From assembly GCA_021827145.1 (NCBI GenBank), contig JAKAXK010000015.1:1-33839 (forward strand): a DNA stretch of 33,839 bases. The letters are read 5' to 3'. The position numbers were made by a program, and so were the translations under genes. Positions 18,551 through 27,275 of this stretch are shown here, one piece after another. Below the pieces are notes generated by a model. It saw nothing but the letters and a program-made list of their open reading frames with translations. It did not search any database and was not told where the DNA came from. The stretch comes from Pseudomonadota bacterium (GTDB lineage Bacteria; Pseudomonadota; Gammaproteobacteria; Acidiferrobacterales; Acidiferrobacteraceae). Position 1 is the stretch's first letter. Every line of letters begins with the position of its first letter.

Positions 18551-19171
18551 TCAGGCTACTCCTGCGCAGGCGCGCCATGCTCGAACACCCGGCCCTCGTT
18601 CTTCGCCCCCCACCACGGCGGCACGCCGCGGCGGCGACAGCATGATCGTCGCCGGGACCGGCAAGGGCCGACGGCGCCTAGGTTTCTGAGAAAATCGTCT
18701 ATTGGGTATGGACGTCCTGCCCCCCTGAGATTCCTCGGCCTCGGTGTCGCTAAGATTATCGAGGGCCTTGCCCTTCATACCGTCGGGCGCGATCTGCGGG
18801 GCAGGCGCATAGGGGCACCGTATCAGCATGGAGAAGGTGGCGGTAATACGGCCCAAAATGGTCCAGACCGCGACCATGCCGACGGCCAGGACCGCCCGAA
18901 ATCCCGCAAAGGTATCGAGCACGCCACTCACCCGGAAGCCCACGATTCGCAGAACGACGAGCAGGGGGAGGATGTAGAGGAAGGCCGCGACGAGCCGCCC
19001 GATCGCATGCAGGGCGCTCACCGAGAAAAGACCGTTGCACTGCAACACCACAAGCGCGCGGTAGAGGCCGCGCTTTAGGTGACGCAGCGCAAAGAGTCCG
19101 CCGACCAACATCAGAAAGAACTTCCAGAGGTTGACGAGGATGCGGTGGGTGGACACGGCGTCAAGCGACAT
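18551..19171 (-). CDS. Hypothetical membrane protein
   Basis: A 206-residue protein I do not recognise. Residues 10-120 hold three or four hydrophobic helices (for example LWKFFLMLVGGLFAL, FLYILPLLVVLRIVGF and AVGMVAVWTILGRITATF). The last 70 residues are Arg/Pro-rich and may be disordered or partly out of true coding sequence. It starts 7 bp after the phoR stop. TATAAT lies so close to the ATG (19171) that a promoter there would give a leaderless message. A shadow frame on the plus strand is also open here, so the gene is likely but not certain. Confidence 0.5.
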   Translation of the reverse strand: MSLDAVSTHRILVNLWKFFLMLVGGLFALRHLKRGLYRALVVLQCNGLFSVSALHAIGRLVAAFLYILPLLVVLRIVGFRVSGVLDTFAGFRAVLAVGMVAVWTILGRITATFSMLIRCPYAPAPQIAPDGMKGKALDNLSDTEAEESQGGRTSIPNRRFSQKPRRRRPLPVPATIMLSPPRRAAVVGGEERGPGVRAWRACAGVA

Positions 19172-19178
19172 GGCCCCA

Positions 19179-20501
19179 TTATACCGCGGATGGCGGGAGC
19201 GGCGAGCGTAGGGGGCCGGGCTTTAGTCGGCTTGACGGGAACACGCAGGTGAATGTGCTGCCGAAGCCCAGGGCGCTTTCGATGATAAGACGCGCGTCGT
19301 GACGCAAGAGGACCTGGGCTACTATGGCGAGCCCGAGGCCGGTACCGCCTGACGCCCGCGCGCGGTCACTGTCCACCCGATAAAAGCGCTCCGTAAGCAA
19401 TGGGATATGGCGTTCGGCTATGCCTTCGCCTGTATCGACCACAGCAAAACGCCCCTCCACGGCGTCGGCGCGCCAACTGAGGCGAATGGTGCCGCCGGCC
19501 GGGGTGTGGCGGATGGCGTTTTGCACCAGATTCGTGAAAGCGCTGTGTAGTTCCTCCGTGTTTCCGATCAGATCGGGACCATCCACCTCGACTTCTATGA
19601 CATGCCGACGCTCGGCGCTCAATACCACCGCGATGCTTGATAGGCCTTGCAGGAACGCCACCATGTCGATCGCCTCATCGTGGGCGCGGGCGGGTGTGGT
19701 TTCGAGCCGCGAAAGGGATAAGAGATCATCGACCAAGCGCCGCATGCGCTCGACTTGTTCGCGCATGAGCGCGATGGCCGAACCCATCTCATCGTCGTTA
19801 GCGTCGACCAGATCCGCGAAGGTCTCCAGAAAGCCCTGCAGGACAGTCAGTGGCGTACGCAATTCGTGCGAGACATCGGCGACGAAGTGCCGCCGCATTT
19901 CCTCGAGCCGCTTCACGTGCGTGATGTCACGCGCCATCACGAGCTTTTCCCGCGTCCCGAAGGGAATGATCTGCACGATGACGGCCAGTGGGTCGACTGG
20001 ACCCTTGAGGATCAGCGGCTCGTGGTAATCGCCGGCGGCCAGATAGGCGCCAAAGGCCGGATCGCGGATCAGGTGGACGATGCGCGCGCCCGCATCGCGC
20101 TCGGCGTGGAGACCGAGCAATCGCTCGGCGGGAGGGTTCGCCCACTCTATGACGTCGCGCTGCGTGAGGACCACCATGGCATCGGGCATGGCACTCGCCG
20201 CAGCCTGCAGGCGATCAAAAAGCCCCGTCAAGCGTTCTTTATGACGCTCGCTGGCGCGATCCCCCTTGTGAACCTCGCGTATGACCTCGTCCCAGAGACC
20301 GCCGAGTTCCGGGATGGGCGAGGGTCGGCCGCGCGCAAGCCAGCGATGGAGGCGCGCCAACTTGAGGAGCAGGAGCGCGATCAGGAGCCCGAGCGTGACC
20401 GCAATCCCGGTCACGGGATGGCCGAAGGCCGACCCCGACAGGCCGCCCACCGTGGCGGCTGATAAGGCCACCCACACATCGCGCCGCAGCTCGGGATGCA
20501 A
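19179..20501 (-). CDS. phoR: Phosphate regulon sensor histidine kinase
   Basis: A 440-residue membrane kinase. Two N-terminal hydrophobic segments (about 10-48) are followed by a PAS domain (about 100-190, PDAMVVLTQRDVIEWANPPA). Next come the HisKA domain with His212 in DVSHELRTPLTVLQG and a full HATPase domain: N-box NLVQNAIRHTP, DTGEGIAE, and GGTGLGLAIV. This is the PhoR layout, with no large periplasmic sensor. The first codon appears to be TTG at 20501, with GGAG 10 bp upstream inside the end of phoB; no ATG suits. The gene begins 2 bp after the phoB stop, so the two are coupled. Confidence 0.9.
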   Translation of the reverse strand: MHPELRRDVWVALSAATVGGLSGSAFGHPVTGIAVTLGLLIALLLLKLARLHRWLARGRPSPIPELGGLWDEVIREVHKGDRASERHKERLTGLFDRLQAAASAMPDAMVVLTQRDVIEWANPPAERLLGLHAERDAGARIVHLIRDPAFGAYLAAGDYHEPLILKGPVDPLAVIVQIIPFGTREKLVMARDITHVKRLEEMRRHFVADVSHELRTPLTVLQGFLETFADLVDANDDEMGSAIALMREQVERMRRLVDDLLSLSRLETTPARAHDEAIDMVAFLQGLSSIAVVLSAERRHVIEVEVDGPDLIGNTEELHSAFTNLVQNAIRHTPAGGTIRLSWRADAVEGRFAVVDTGEGIAERHIPLLTERFYRVDSDRARASGGTGLGLAIVAQVLLRHDARLIIESALGFGSTFTCVFPSSRLKPGPLRSPLPPSAV

Positions 20502-20503
20502 GC

Positions 20504-21193
20504 CTATAGATCTCCAGAAAATCGATACCCGACCCCTCTGACGGTCTGAACGTAACGATCGTAACGGCTCGGCGTGAGTGCCTTGCGTAGACGTCGAATG
20601 TGCACGTCGACCGTGCGTTCGTCAATATAAGTATTGCTCCCCCACACGGCATCGAGCACGCGTTCGCGGCTATGGACGCGCTCGGGATGGGTCATGAAGA
20701 AATGCAGCAGCCGAAATTCGGTGGGCCCCAGGGTCAGGCGCTCATCGTCGGCGAGAACCTTGTGGGTGGCCGGATCGAGGAGCAGGCCGCCCACGGCCAC
20801 GATATCATCCGACGCCATGGGTGCCGTACGTCGCAGCACGGCGCGCACCCGCGCTATGAGCTCGCGAGGTGAGAAAGGTTTGGTCATGAAATCGTCGGCA
20901 CCGGTGTTGAGTCCTCGGACCTTGTCCTCTTCCTCGGTGCGGGCGGTGAGCATGATAATCGGAATATTCTGGGTCAGCCGCTCCCGGCGCAAGCGCTTGG
21001 CATAGTCCACCCCATTCAGGCCCGGCAGCATCCAGTCGAGCAAAATCAGGTCCGGGAGGTCGGCCAGCAAGCGGGCCTGGGCCTCCTCGGCATCTTGCGC
21101 CTCCGCGCAGCTGAAATCGGCCTGCTTCAAGGCAAACCGGACCATGGCGCGGATTCCCGGCTCATCGTCGACAACAAGGATCTTTCCAGGCAT
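20504..21193 (-). CDS. phoB: Phosphate regulon response regulator
   Basis: An OmpR-type regulator of 229 residues. The receiver domain has the acidic pair VVDDEP, phosphorylatable Asp53 in [11 protein letters not shown], and the Lys in [10 protein letters not shown]. The DNA-binding winged helix ends with [16 protein letters not shown] and VRGVGYRF, as in PhoB. The ATG at 21193 has GGGAGG 5 bp upstream and is preferred to the ATG at 21214. A Pho-box-like site lies 36 bp upstream, which suggests autoregulation. Confidence 0.93.
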   Translation of the reverse strand: MPGKILVVDDEPGIRAMVRFALKQADFSCAEAQDAEEAQARLLADLPDLILLDWMLPGLNGVDYAKRLRRERLTQNIPIIMLTARTEEEDKVRGLNTGADDFMTKPFSPRELIARVRAVLRRTAPMASDDIVAVGGLLLDPATHKVLADDERLTLGPTEFRLLHFFMTHPERVHSRERVLDAVWGSNTYIDERTVDVHIRRLRKALTPSRYDRYVQTVRGVGYRFSGDL

Positions 21194-21228
21194 GATGTCC
21201 TCCCTGTCGCCCATTCAACACAAACAGT

Positions 21229-21246
21229 ATGACGCTTTTGTGTCAG
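21229..21246 (-). promoter_or_regulatory. Pho-box-like PhoB site before phoB
   Basis: Read on the minus strand: CTGACAC-AAAA-GCGTCAT, a 7-4-7 arrangement matching the PhoB consensus at 5 of 7 positions in each half with an A-rich spacer. TTGAAT lies 10 bp further on as a possible -10, and the phoB ATG follows. The site is in the divergent gap shared with the DUF971 gene. Confidence 0.6.
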
Positions 21247-21278
21247 GCGCAACGGTGGCGCTAGGAGACCCTCGACGC

Positions 21279-21641
21279 ATGCGCAAAAACACGGTTCGGC
21301 CAACCGATATCAAGTTGCATCAAAAATCCCGCATGCTCGAGGTGGTGTTCGCCGACGGGAGTCGGTTCGAGTTCCCGGCCGAATATCTGCGCGTGTATTC
21401 GCCTTCGGCCGAGGTACGCGGACATGGTCCGGGCCAGGAGGTCCTGCAGGTCGGCAAGGAGTCCGTCAATATCGTCGGGGTGGAGCCGGTCGGGACCTAC
21501 GCGGTGTTGCTGCGCTTCGATGACGGCCATGACACCGGGATATACTCCTGGGATCTGCTCTATAACCTGGGCCTGAACCAAAAAGAGCTCTGGAACGAAT
21601 ACTTGAGCCGCCTGGCACAGGCGGGGCACGGACGGGCCTAA
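21279..21641 (+). CDS. DUF971 (gamma-butyrobetaine hydroxylase N-terminal-like) protein
   Basis: From the ATG at 21279 (AGGAG about 11 bp upstream) this is a 120-residue protein, MRKNTVRPTDIKLHQKSR and onward. It has the DUF971 pattern: FADGSRFEFPAEYLRVYSPS, then VEPVGTYAVLLRFDDGHDTG and YSWDLLYNLG. The domain also forms the N-terminus of gamma-butyrobetaine hydroxylase, but no oxygenase domain follows here. It ends 3 bp before ubiE, a common neighbourhood for this family in gammaproteobacteria. Its biochemical role is not settled. Confidence 0.88.
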   Translation: MRKNTVRPTDIKLHQKSRMLEVVFADGSRFEFPAEYLRVYSPSAEVRGHGPGQEVLQVGKESVNIVGVEPVGTYAVLLRFDDGHDTGIYSWDLLYNLGLNQKELWNEYLSRLAQAGHGRA

Positions 21642-21644
21642 GGC

Positions 21645-22403
21645 ATGAGCGACGAACGGACAGAACCCAGCACCCATTTCGGTTACCGCGAAGTCTCGGA
21701 GAGCGAGAAGGGGCGCCTCGTCGGGCGCGTCTTCCGGTCGGTCGCGAGCCGCTACGACCTCATGAACGACCTCATGTCGGGCGGCCTGCATCGGGTCTGG
21801 AAGGCGTTCGCCTTGGGGCTTGCGGCCGCCAAACCCGGCGAACGCGTCCTGGACCTGGCCGGCGGCACGGGCGATCTGGCGGCGGCCATGGCCGGGCGCA
21901 CCGGCGATCAGGGTCTTGTCATTTTGAGCGATATCAACGAGGCCATGCTCGGCGTCGGCCGCGACCGGCTTATCGACAAAGGGGTGACGGGCTCCGTAAG
22001 TTATGCCCAGGCAAACGCCGAGGCGCTACCGTTTCCAGACAACACCTTCGATCTCATAACGATTGGGTTTGGGCTACGCAATGTGACCCGTAAGGAGCGT
22101 GCGCTGGCGGCCATGTACCGGGCCCTCAAACCGGGAGGACGCTGCATCGTACTTGAATTCTCCCACCCCCGATCAAGGCTTTTCGGACGCCTGTACGACG
22201 CCTACTCCTTCAGCGTGGTGCCGAAGCTCGGGCGCTATGTCGCGCGGGACGAGGAGAGTTACCAGTATCTGGTGGAATCGATTCGCAAACACCCCGATCA
22301 GGACGGACTTAAGGCCATGATGGAGGGCGCCGGACTCGGGCGCGTGGAGTACTGGAACCTCACAGGCGGGATCGTGGCCGTGCACAGGGGCTACAAGCTC
22401 TGA
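21645..22403 (+). CDS. ubiE: Ubiquinone/menaquinone C-methyltransferase
   Basis: An S-adenosylmethionine-dependent methyltransferase acting on the quinone ring. Of 252 residues, the recognisable parts are [19 protein letters not shown] (UbiE signature), the SAM site [15 protein letters not shown], and [17 protein letters not shown], followed by [14 protein letters not shown]. Length is usual. It heads the ubiE-RDD-ubiJ-ubiB run; its TGA shares one base with the ATG of the next gene. Confidence 0.95.
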   Translation: MSDERTEPSTHFGYREVSESEKGRLVGRVFRSVASRYDLMNDLMSGGLHRVWKAFALGLAAAKPGERVLDLAGGTGDLAAAMAGRTGDQGLVILSDINEAMLGVGRDRLIDKGVTGSVSYAQANAEALPFPDNTFDLITIGFGLRNVTRKERALAAMYRALKPGGRCIVLEFSHPRSRLFGRLYDAYSFSVVPKLGRYVARDEESYQYLVESIRKHPDQDGLKAMMEGAGLGRVEYWNLTGGIVAVHRGYKL

Positions 22404-22897
22404 TGGCGACCGCGCTACCGTCCATGGACAGCCGGTCAGGCGAGGGGACGGAAAGCCTCGTCTACGCCGGCTTCTGGCGGCGCATGGCCGCAGACCTGGT
22501 CGACAATATTGTGCTGCTGCCAGTGATGGGGGCGCTGGTCCCGACACGCTGGCCCGCGCATCCGACCCTCATGACGGTTGCCCAGGCCCTAGCGGCACAC
22601 CCCTGGCGCCAACTCCTCGAACTCGTCTTCGGGATCGTGTACTCGGTGGTGTTCTGGGTGAAGTTTCTGGGGACGCCGGGGAAATTGCTGCTATCCTGCC
22701 ACCTCGTCGATGCGCACACCCTGGGCCCCTTGAGCGTGCATCAAGCGCTCCTGCGCAACCTCGGATACCTGGTTTCCTACGCGACCCTGGGCTTGGGCTT
22801 CTTGTGGATCGCCTGGGACCCGCGCAAGCAAGGTTTCCATGACAAGATCGCGGGCTCGGTGGTGCTATATGCGCCGCGCCACGCCCAACGGGGGTAG
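22403..22897 (+). CDS. RDD-family membrane protein
   Basis: A 164-residue protein with three hydrophobic segments. The first, YAGFWRRMAADLVDNIVLLP, carries the Arg-Asp pattern that names the RDD family. VFWVKFLGTPGKLLLSCHLVDA and a late KQGFHDKIAGSVVL are also typical. The function of RDD proteins is generally unknown; some are linked to ion exchange. It sits between ubiE and ubiJ with overlapping or nearly overlapping junctions, so it is made together with the ubiquinone genes. The link may be simply positional. Confidence 0.85.
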   Translation: MATALPSMDSRSGEGTESLVYAGFWRRMAADLVDNIVLLPVMGALVPTRWPAHPTLMTVAQALAAHPWRQLLELVFGIVYSVVFWVKFLGTPGKLLLSCHLVDAHTLGPLSVHQALLRNLGYLVSYATLGLGFLWIAWDPRKQGFHDKIAGSVVLYAPRHAQRG

Positions 22898-22899
22898 GG

Positions 22900-23496
22900 G
22901 TGCGCCTCACACTATTCACCCTGGAACAGATTCTAAATGCGCCGTTCCGCCTGGATCCGGAAGCCCGTAAGGCCATAGGCGCGCTTGAGGGCCGCTCGGT
23001 GCGCGTGGCGCTCGAGACACCGGCCCTGTCGTTCGATTTAGCATTCACCAAGGATCGCATCGTGGTCCGGACGCCGGGTGAGTCCTGCGACGTCACTGTG
23101 CGCGGCTCGGCAATGCAACTCCTGGCGCTCATGCGCGCGAAGCCCGAGCAGACCCAGAAGATCGTCGCCTCCGGACTCAAGATGGAAGGCGATATCGACA
23201 CCGCGCTTGCCATGAAACGCCTCTTCGAAAACGCCCCCGTGGATTGGGAGGAAGCGCTCGCCAATATCATGGGCGATATCCCGGCGCATTTTGTGACGCG
23301 AGGTCTGCGCCGCGTCGGGGGGTCCTTGCAATACGCCGCCACGCGTCTCGCGGCCAACGCAGTCGCCTTCCTGCAAGATGAGGAGCGAGCCCTCCCCCGC
23401 CCCTGGGAGGTGGACGAGTTTCTGGCAGCCGTGGACACCCTGCGAGACGACGTGGAACGGCTCGGCCAGCGCGTGCGGCGCCTCAAGGCCCGGTGA
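22900..23496 (+). CDS. ubiJ: Ubiquinone biosynthesis accessory factor with SCP2 domain
   Basis: A 198-residue protein whose N-terminal two thirds form an SCP2 lipid-binding domain (LSFDLAFTKDRIVVR, then CDVTVRGSAMQLLALM, and KMEGDIDTALAMKRLFE). A C-terminal helical part ends with VDTLRDDVERLGQRVRRLKAR. UbiJ, with UbiK, carries ubiquinone precursors for the soluble Ubi complex. The start is a GTG at 22900, preceded by GGGGGTAGGG and 2 bp after the RDD stop. Position between ubiE and ubiB is the standard gammaproteobacterial order. Confidence 0.9.
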   Translation: MRLTLFTLEQILNAPFRLDPEARKAIGALEGRSVRVALETPALSFDLAFTKDRIVVRTPGESCDVTVRGSAMQLLALMRAKPEQTQKIVASGLKMEGDIDTALAMKRLFENAPVDWEEALANIMGDIPAHFVTRGLRRVGGSLQYAATRLAANAVAFLQDEERALPRPWEVDEFLAAVDTLRDDVERLGQRVRRLKAR

Positions 23497-25157
23497 TGCT
23501 GACCTTCGGGCGCGCGCGCCGCCTTTTACGGATAGCCGCGGTCTTCATCTCCCACGGGCTGGATGAGTTCGTCGTCAACCTCCACCTCTTCAGACCCTAT
23601 GCCTACGTCATGCGGCTTGCGCCCTGGCGGTGGCGGCCGACGACGGCGCCCCGAGGCGAGCGGCTGCGACGCGCCTTGGAAGAACTGGGGCCCATCTTCA
23701 TAAAATTCGGGCAGATGCTGTCGACGCGGCCCGACCTCATACCCGACGACATCGTAGTCGAGCTCGCGCGCCTCCAGGATCGCGTACCACCGTTCCCGAG
23801 CGACCAGGCCGCGGCCCTCATTGAGGCCGCCTACGGCATGCCGCTCGCGCAAGCCTTCCGCACCTTCGACATGGCGCCCGTGGCCTCGGCATCGGTCGCG
23901 CAGGTCCACTTCGCCACCTTGCACGACGGGACCGAGGTGGCGGTCAAGGTGCTGAGGCCGGGGATCGAGGTCATCATGCGGCGCGATCTGGCGCTCCTCC
24001 AGACCTTGGCGCAGTTGGCCGTACGCTATTGGCCGGACGCCCGCAGGCTACGGCCGCTCGAGGTGGTGGGAGAGTACGAGAAGGTCGTGCACGACGAAAT
24101 GGACTTGGCCCATGAGGCGGCCAACGCGAGCCAATTGCGCACCAACTTCCAGGACTCGACGCTCCTCTACGTGCCCAAGATCTTCTGGGACTACACCCGC
24201 CGCACGGTCATGGTGATGGAACGGATCACGGGCGTGCCGATCTCGAATCGGGAAGCCTTGGTCGCAAACGGCGTCGACCTGCGCAAGCTTGCGCACAACG
24301 GGGTGGAGATCTTCTTTACACAGGCGTTCCGCGACGGCTTCTTTCATGCCGACATGCATCCAGGGAACATCTTCGTATCCTTCAGCGGCCAATATCGGGC
24401 GGTGGATTTCGGGATCATGGGGACGCTGAGCGCGGACGACAAATATTACCTGGCCGAGAACATCCTGGGCTTCCTGAATCGGGACTACCGCAGCATCGCG
24501 GAGGCGCATGTGCGCGCGGGCTGGGTCCCCAAGAGCACACGCGTAGACGAGCTCGAGGGAGCGATCCGGACGGTGTGTGAGCCGATCTTCGCCAAACCGA
24601 TCAAGGATATTTCGTTCGGCCGTCTGCTCCTGAGTCTTTTTCAGACTGCGCGCCGCTTCAATATGGAGGTCCAGCCTCAGCTCGTATTGCTCCAGAAGAC
24701 GCTCTTCAATATCGAGGGGCTCGGGCGGCGTCTCTATCCGGACCTGGACCTATGGATCACCGCCAAACCCTTCCTGGAGCGGTGGATGCGCGAACAGCTG
24801 GGCCCGCGGGCGGTATGGAACGCCATCCGCAAGGAGTACCCGAACTGGATCCACGTGCTCCCGGAAATCCCGCGCTACCTGGGCGCCGCGCTTAAGCAGG
24901 CCAAAGACGGCGAGCTTGCGGTGCGGGCACAGTCCGACGAGATCGAACGTCTGGCGAACGACATGCGTGTACGCCATCGCCGCATCATGATCGGGCTCCT
25001 GGGGGGCATGCTCGCGGTCACGGGACTCGTGATCTTCGGCGTCACCCACCCCGCGGTCATTGCCCGCTACCTGGGCATCCTGGAAATCGCGGTCGGCATA
25101 CCGGGCTTCATGCTGCTCGCATGGTCCTTGCTCGACCTGGGGCGCAGACCTGAGTAA
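23496..25157 (+). CDS. ubiB: Ubiquinone biosynthesis atypical kinase/ATPase
   Basis: A protein-kinase-like ATPase needed for ubiquinone synthesis, anchored in the inner membrane. The ATG at 23496 overlaps the ubiJ stop and gives 553 residues. The UbiB-specific KFGQ (70-73) lies in GPIFIKFGQMLSTRPD. An Ala-rich nucleotide loop (APVASASVAQVHFA) precedes VAVKVLRPGI, and FFHADMHPGNIF and VDFGIMGTL are the catalytic and metal motifs. Two C-terminal membrane helices lie in about 500-550. A GTG one codon earlier is also possible. Confidence 0.94.
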   Translation: MLTFGRARRLLRIAAVFISHGLDEFVVNLHLFRPYAYVMRLAPWRWRPTTAPRGERLRRALEELGPIFIKFGQMLSTRPDLIPDDIVVELARLQDRVPPFPSDQAAALIEAAYGMPLAQAFRTFDMAPVASASVAQVHFATLHDGTEVAVKVLRPGIEVIMRRDLALLQTLAQLAVRYWPDARRLRPLEVVGEYEKVVHDEMDLAHEAANASQLRTNFQDSTLLYVPKIFWDYTRRTVMVMERITGVPISNREALVANGVDLRKLAHNGVEIFFTQAFRDGFFHADMHPGNIFVSFSGQYRAVDFGIMGTLSADDKYYLAENILGFLNRDYRSIAEAHVRAGWVPKSTRVDELEGAIRTVCEPIFAKPIKDISFGRLLLSLFQTARRFNMEVQPQLVLLQKTLFNIEGLGRRLYPDLDLWITAKPFLERWMREQLGPRAVWNAIRKEYPNWIHVLPEIPRYLGAALKQAKDGELAVRAQSDEIERLANDMRVRHRRIMIGLLGGMLAVTGLVIFGVTHPAVIARYLGILEIAVGIPGFMLLAWSLLDLGRRPE

Positions 25158-25167
25158 GGAACGTCTG

Positions 25168-25198
25168 GGGGGTGAGGCGCGCGTGACGCCACACCCCC
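25168..25198 (+). terminator. Hairpin after ubiB, possible terminator
   Basis: GGGGGTG and GGCG pair with CGCC and CACCCCC around a 7-base loop. No T-run follows on either strand, so it may be a transcript-end stabiliser or a weak terminator between the convergent ubiB and pseudogene regions. Confidence 0.45.
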
Positions 25199-25239
25199 GC
25201 CCTTCGGAAATCGTAACCTAGACGCAGGCCGACAACCGG

Positions 25240-25890
25240 CTAGAGCTTATAGCGGCTCGCGGAGGCGTTGGCCTGCGCCTGGGCGGCCGCTATGTCGGCG
25301 GCGAGCTTGGCATTGTTGCTAGGAGTACTCGCGCTCAACTGAACGTTGGCGCTGCCGGTAAAAAGCACGCCGATGTTGAAGCCCGTGGAGAAGCCCGCGT
25401 GGCGCGCCGCCTTGCTCCCCCAGCCTATGCCGAAATAGGGCGCGAGACGCCGGTAGGTGGCCTGGCCGGTAAACGTACCCACCGTGCTCCCGGAATAGGG
25501 GCGGCCGTTGAACACATAATTCCCGTTGGGATTCGAGGAGTAGGCGGTCACGCGATTCTCGTTGATCATGGCGCCGGCCGTGAAACGGAACACCCCCGAG
25601 AACGGGTAATGATTGAACAGGACAGGCAGGGTCTGGAGCCCCGGTCATTCCCCTGCTAGGGGATGCTGTTGTTCGAGCTTACATAGACCCCCGAGCGGCT
25701 CTCACTGAAGTGGTTGATGCCCACGACGAGATCCAAGGTCCCGGGGATGAGCGCGGTCAAGATCTGCACGCCATAGCCAAGGGTCGAAGCCCCAACGGAG
25801 AGATTGACCAGATACGCCTCGGCCGGAACCGCTGCGATCCCGCCCCAAACACCACAAGGGCCCCCATTCTTCGTGTCCGCACTCCACTAC
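25240..25890 (-). pseudogene. Broken outer membrane beta-barrel protein gene
   Basis: Three pieces of one minus-strand protein lie in different frames. A signal-peptide-like MGALVVFGAG begins near 25860, and its frame shifts within the signal peptide. The second piece, PAEAYLVNLSVGASTLGYG through VSSNNSIP, ends at TAG (25656-25658). The third piece, LQTLPVLFNHYPFSG then VFRFTAGAMINENRV, starts at 25638 in another frame and continues to the stop at 25240. The pieces read as one exported barrel protein with strands like APYFGIGWGSKAARHAGFST. At least one stop and two frameshifts are needed to explain it. The longest intact frame is only 117 residues. I do not know the family. Confidence 0.72.
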
Positions 25891-26474
25891 CCATTGGTTC
25901 GCTCCTTCTGGCTTACAAGAGACCCGCGTTCATGACCTGCTCACCCGGCGAGCCGGGATCCGGATCCCGCCACTTCCTTGACGTAGCAGACACGGCCGCG
26001 AATGGTGAGTGGGGCGCGCAGATCCGGGCCATTCGGAGCGGACCCATCCCATGGAATGAGTACCGCCGGCCAAGCCAACGAGAACTGGCGACGATAGCGG
26101 AAGCGAGACCCCTTGAGGCGGCCTTGGCGGACTGAACTACCCTGATTTGTGGGGAGATGCGGTCCTCGATGCCAAGGCTCGCACAGTGATGATCGTGGTG
26201 GACTTCACGTCCCGGTACGCGGCTTAAGACCTCGGGGGTCGCAGGCAGCCAAACCCTTCATAACACCACACTCAAACGCCTTCCCCACGCTTCGTGACGG
26301 AGCCCGCCGTCAGCGTTGCACAATGCCGGCCGTGGGGCGTCGAGACGATGCGCGCAGGCGGCATAGCCGCAAAGCGCGATTCATTCACGACCGTGGGCGG
26401 CGCTTGGCGCTCGCCCCGATGGAGCTCGGTTGGTTGTCGGCACAGGCTGCTGCTCGCCAACCCTACCGGATTTA
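25891..26474. other. Region without a recognisable gene
   Basis: No frame here has convincing protein character. A short plus-strand stretch near 26135-26225 (AKARTVMIVVDFTSRYAA then a stop) could be a gene remnant. Together with the neighbouring pseudogene and toxin-antitoxin pair this looks like a decaying, acquired segment. Confidence 0.45.
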
Positions 26475-26495
26475 TATGTACACCGATTGTGCATA
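26475..26495 (+). promoter_or_regulatory. Palindrome before brnT, likely BrnA operator
   Basis: TATGTACA-CCGAT-TGTGCATA is an inverted repeat with 7 of 8 matching pairs, 9 bp before the brnT ATG. BrnA antitoxins are known to repress their own operon, so this is the natural candidate site. Confidence 0.55.
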
Positions 26496-26504
26496 CAGTT
26501 AGCC

Positions 26505-26771
26505 ATGCGGTACAAATGGGATAAGAACAAACAGGCGACTAATCTCCGTAAGCATAGGGTTGAGCTTGCGGATGCGGTCGGTGTTTTCGATGATCCGCGC
26601 GCCTTGACCATGGAGGACCGCGATCAAGACGAGCAGCAGCTCGTGACCCGCGGAATTGATGGTTTGGGAAGGGTATTGGTGGTGGTGTACGCCTACCCGG
26701 AGTCCGACGTTATCCGCCTCATCTCCGCACGGAAGGCGGGGCCCCATGAACGCCGAAACTATGAGGAGTAA
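26505..26771 (+). CDS. brnT: BrnT-family ribonuclease toxin
   Basis: From the ATG at 26505 this is 88 residues, MRYKWDKNKQATNLRKHRVE onward. It has the BrnT pattern: W-D-x-N-K-x2-x-N-x2-K-H, FDDPRALTMEDRD, a strand VLVVVYAYPESDVIRLISARKA, and a final RRNYEE. BrnT is a RelE-fold mRNA endonuclease. The frame extends upstream to 26430 but that part has no family character and covers the operator. The antitoxin gene follows after 3 bp. Confidence 0.92.
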   Translation: MRYKWDKNKQATNLRKHRVELADAVGVFDDPRALTMEDRDQDEQQLVTRGIDGLGRVLVVVYAYPESDVIRLISARKAGPHERRNYEE

Positions 26772-26774
26772 GCC

Positions 26775-27032
26775 ATGAAAACCCACTACGATTTAAGTAA
26801 AGCCCAGCGCGGTGCCGTGGTTCCCGCAGCACCCACCAAGGCGCGCATCACGATTCGCCTCGATGAGGACATTCTGGCGTGGTTTCGCAACCAAGTGAAT
26901 GAGATCGGGGGCGGCAACTACCAGAGCCTCATCAATGAGGCCTTACGGGTATATATCGGACAGCGCACGGAGGCGCCTCTGGAAGAGACGTTGCGCCGCG
27001 TCATTCGCGAAGAAATGCAGCGGGTCGGGTAG
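26775..27032 (+). CDS. brnA: BrnA-family antitoxin
   Basis: An 85-residue ribbon-helix-helix type protein. KARITIRLDEDILAWFRNQV is the DNA-binding strand and first helix, and NYQSLINEALRVYI completes the motif. This is the BrnA layout, with a toxin-binding N-terminal segment. It neutralises BrnT and represses the operon. The ribosome site AGGAG lies in the end of brnT. Toxin before antitoxin is the usual brnTA order. The C-terminal helix LEETLRRVIREEMQRVG is typical. Confidence 0.9.
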   Translation: MKTHYDLSKAQRGAVVPAAPTKARITIRLDEDILAWFRNQVNEIGGGNYQSLINEALRVYIGQRTEAPLEETLRRVIREEMQRVG

Positions 27033-27257
27033 CGGAGCGCCCCGCTCGGCCGAGATGCGCTCAGGCACGGTCATTCTTACGCCGTCACGGTGTGTTGCGG
27101 GCGCTATCGCTTCGCATTGAGACTGGCCGCCAGAGATCGCCTGCGGGAAGGTCTTGCGGCCGGGGGCGCAGCGTCTGGGGAGGAGAGGCGCCGTTCGGCG
27201 CCACGCACAAAGGACGTCCAAGCCCAGGGCCGGCATACGGTCGGCGGTAAGAGCGTC

Positions 27258-27275
27258 GGGGCTCCGCTCAGCCCC
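27258..27275 (-). terminator. Hairpin over the GNAT gene stop
   Basis: On the minus strand GGGGCT-GAGCGG-AGCCCC spans the stop codon of the acetyltransferase gene; no strong T-run follows. It may end the gpmI-envC-ctpA-GNAT message. The 225 bases between here and brnA hold no recognisable gene. Confidence 0.4.
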
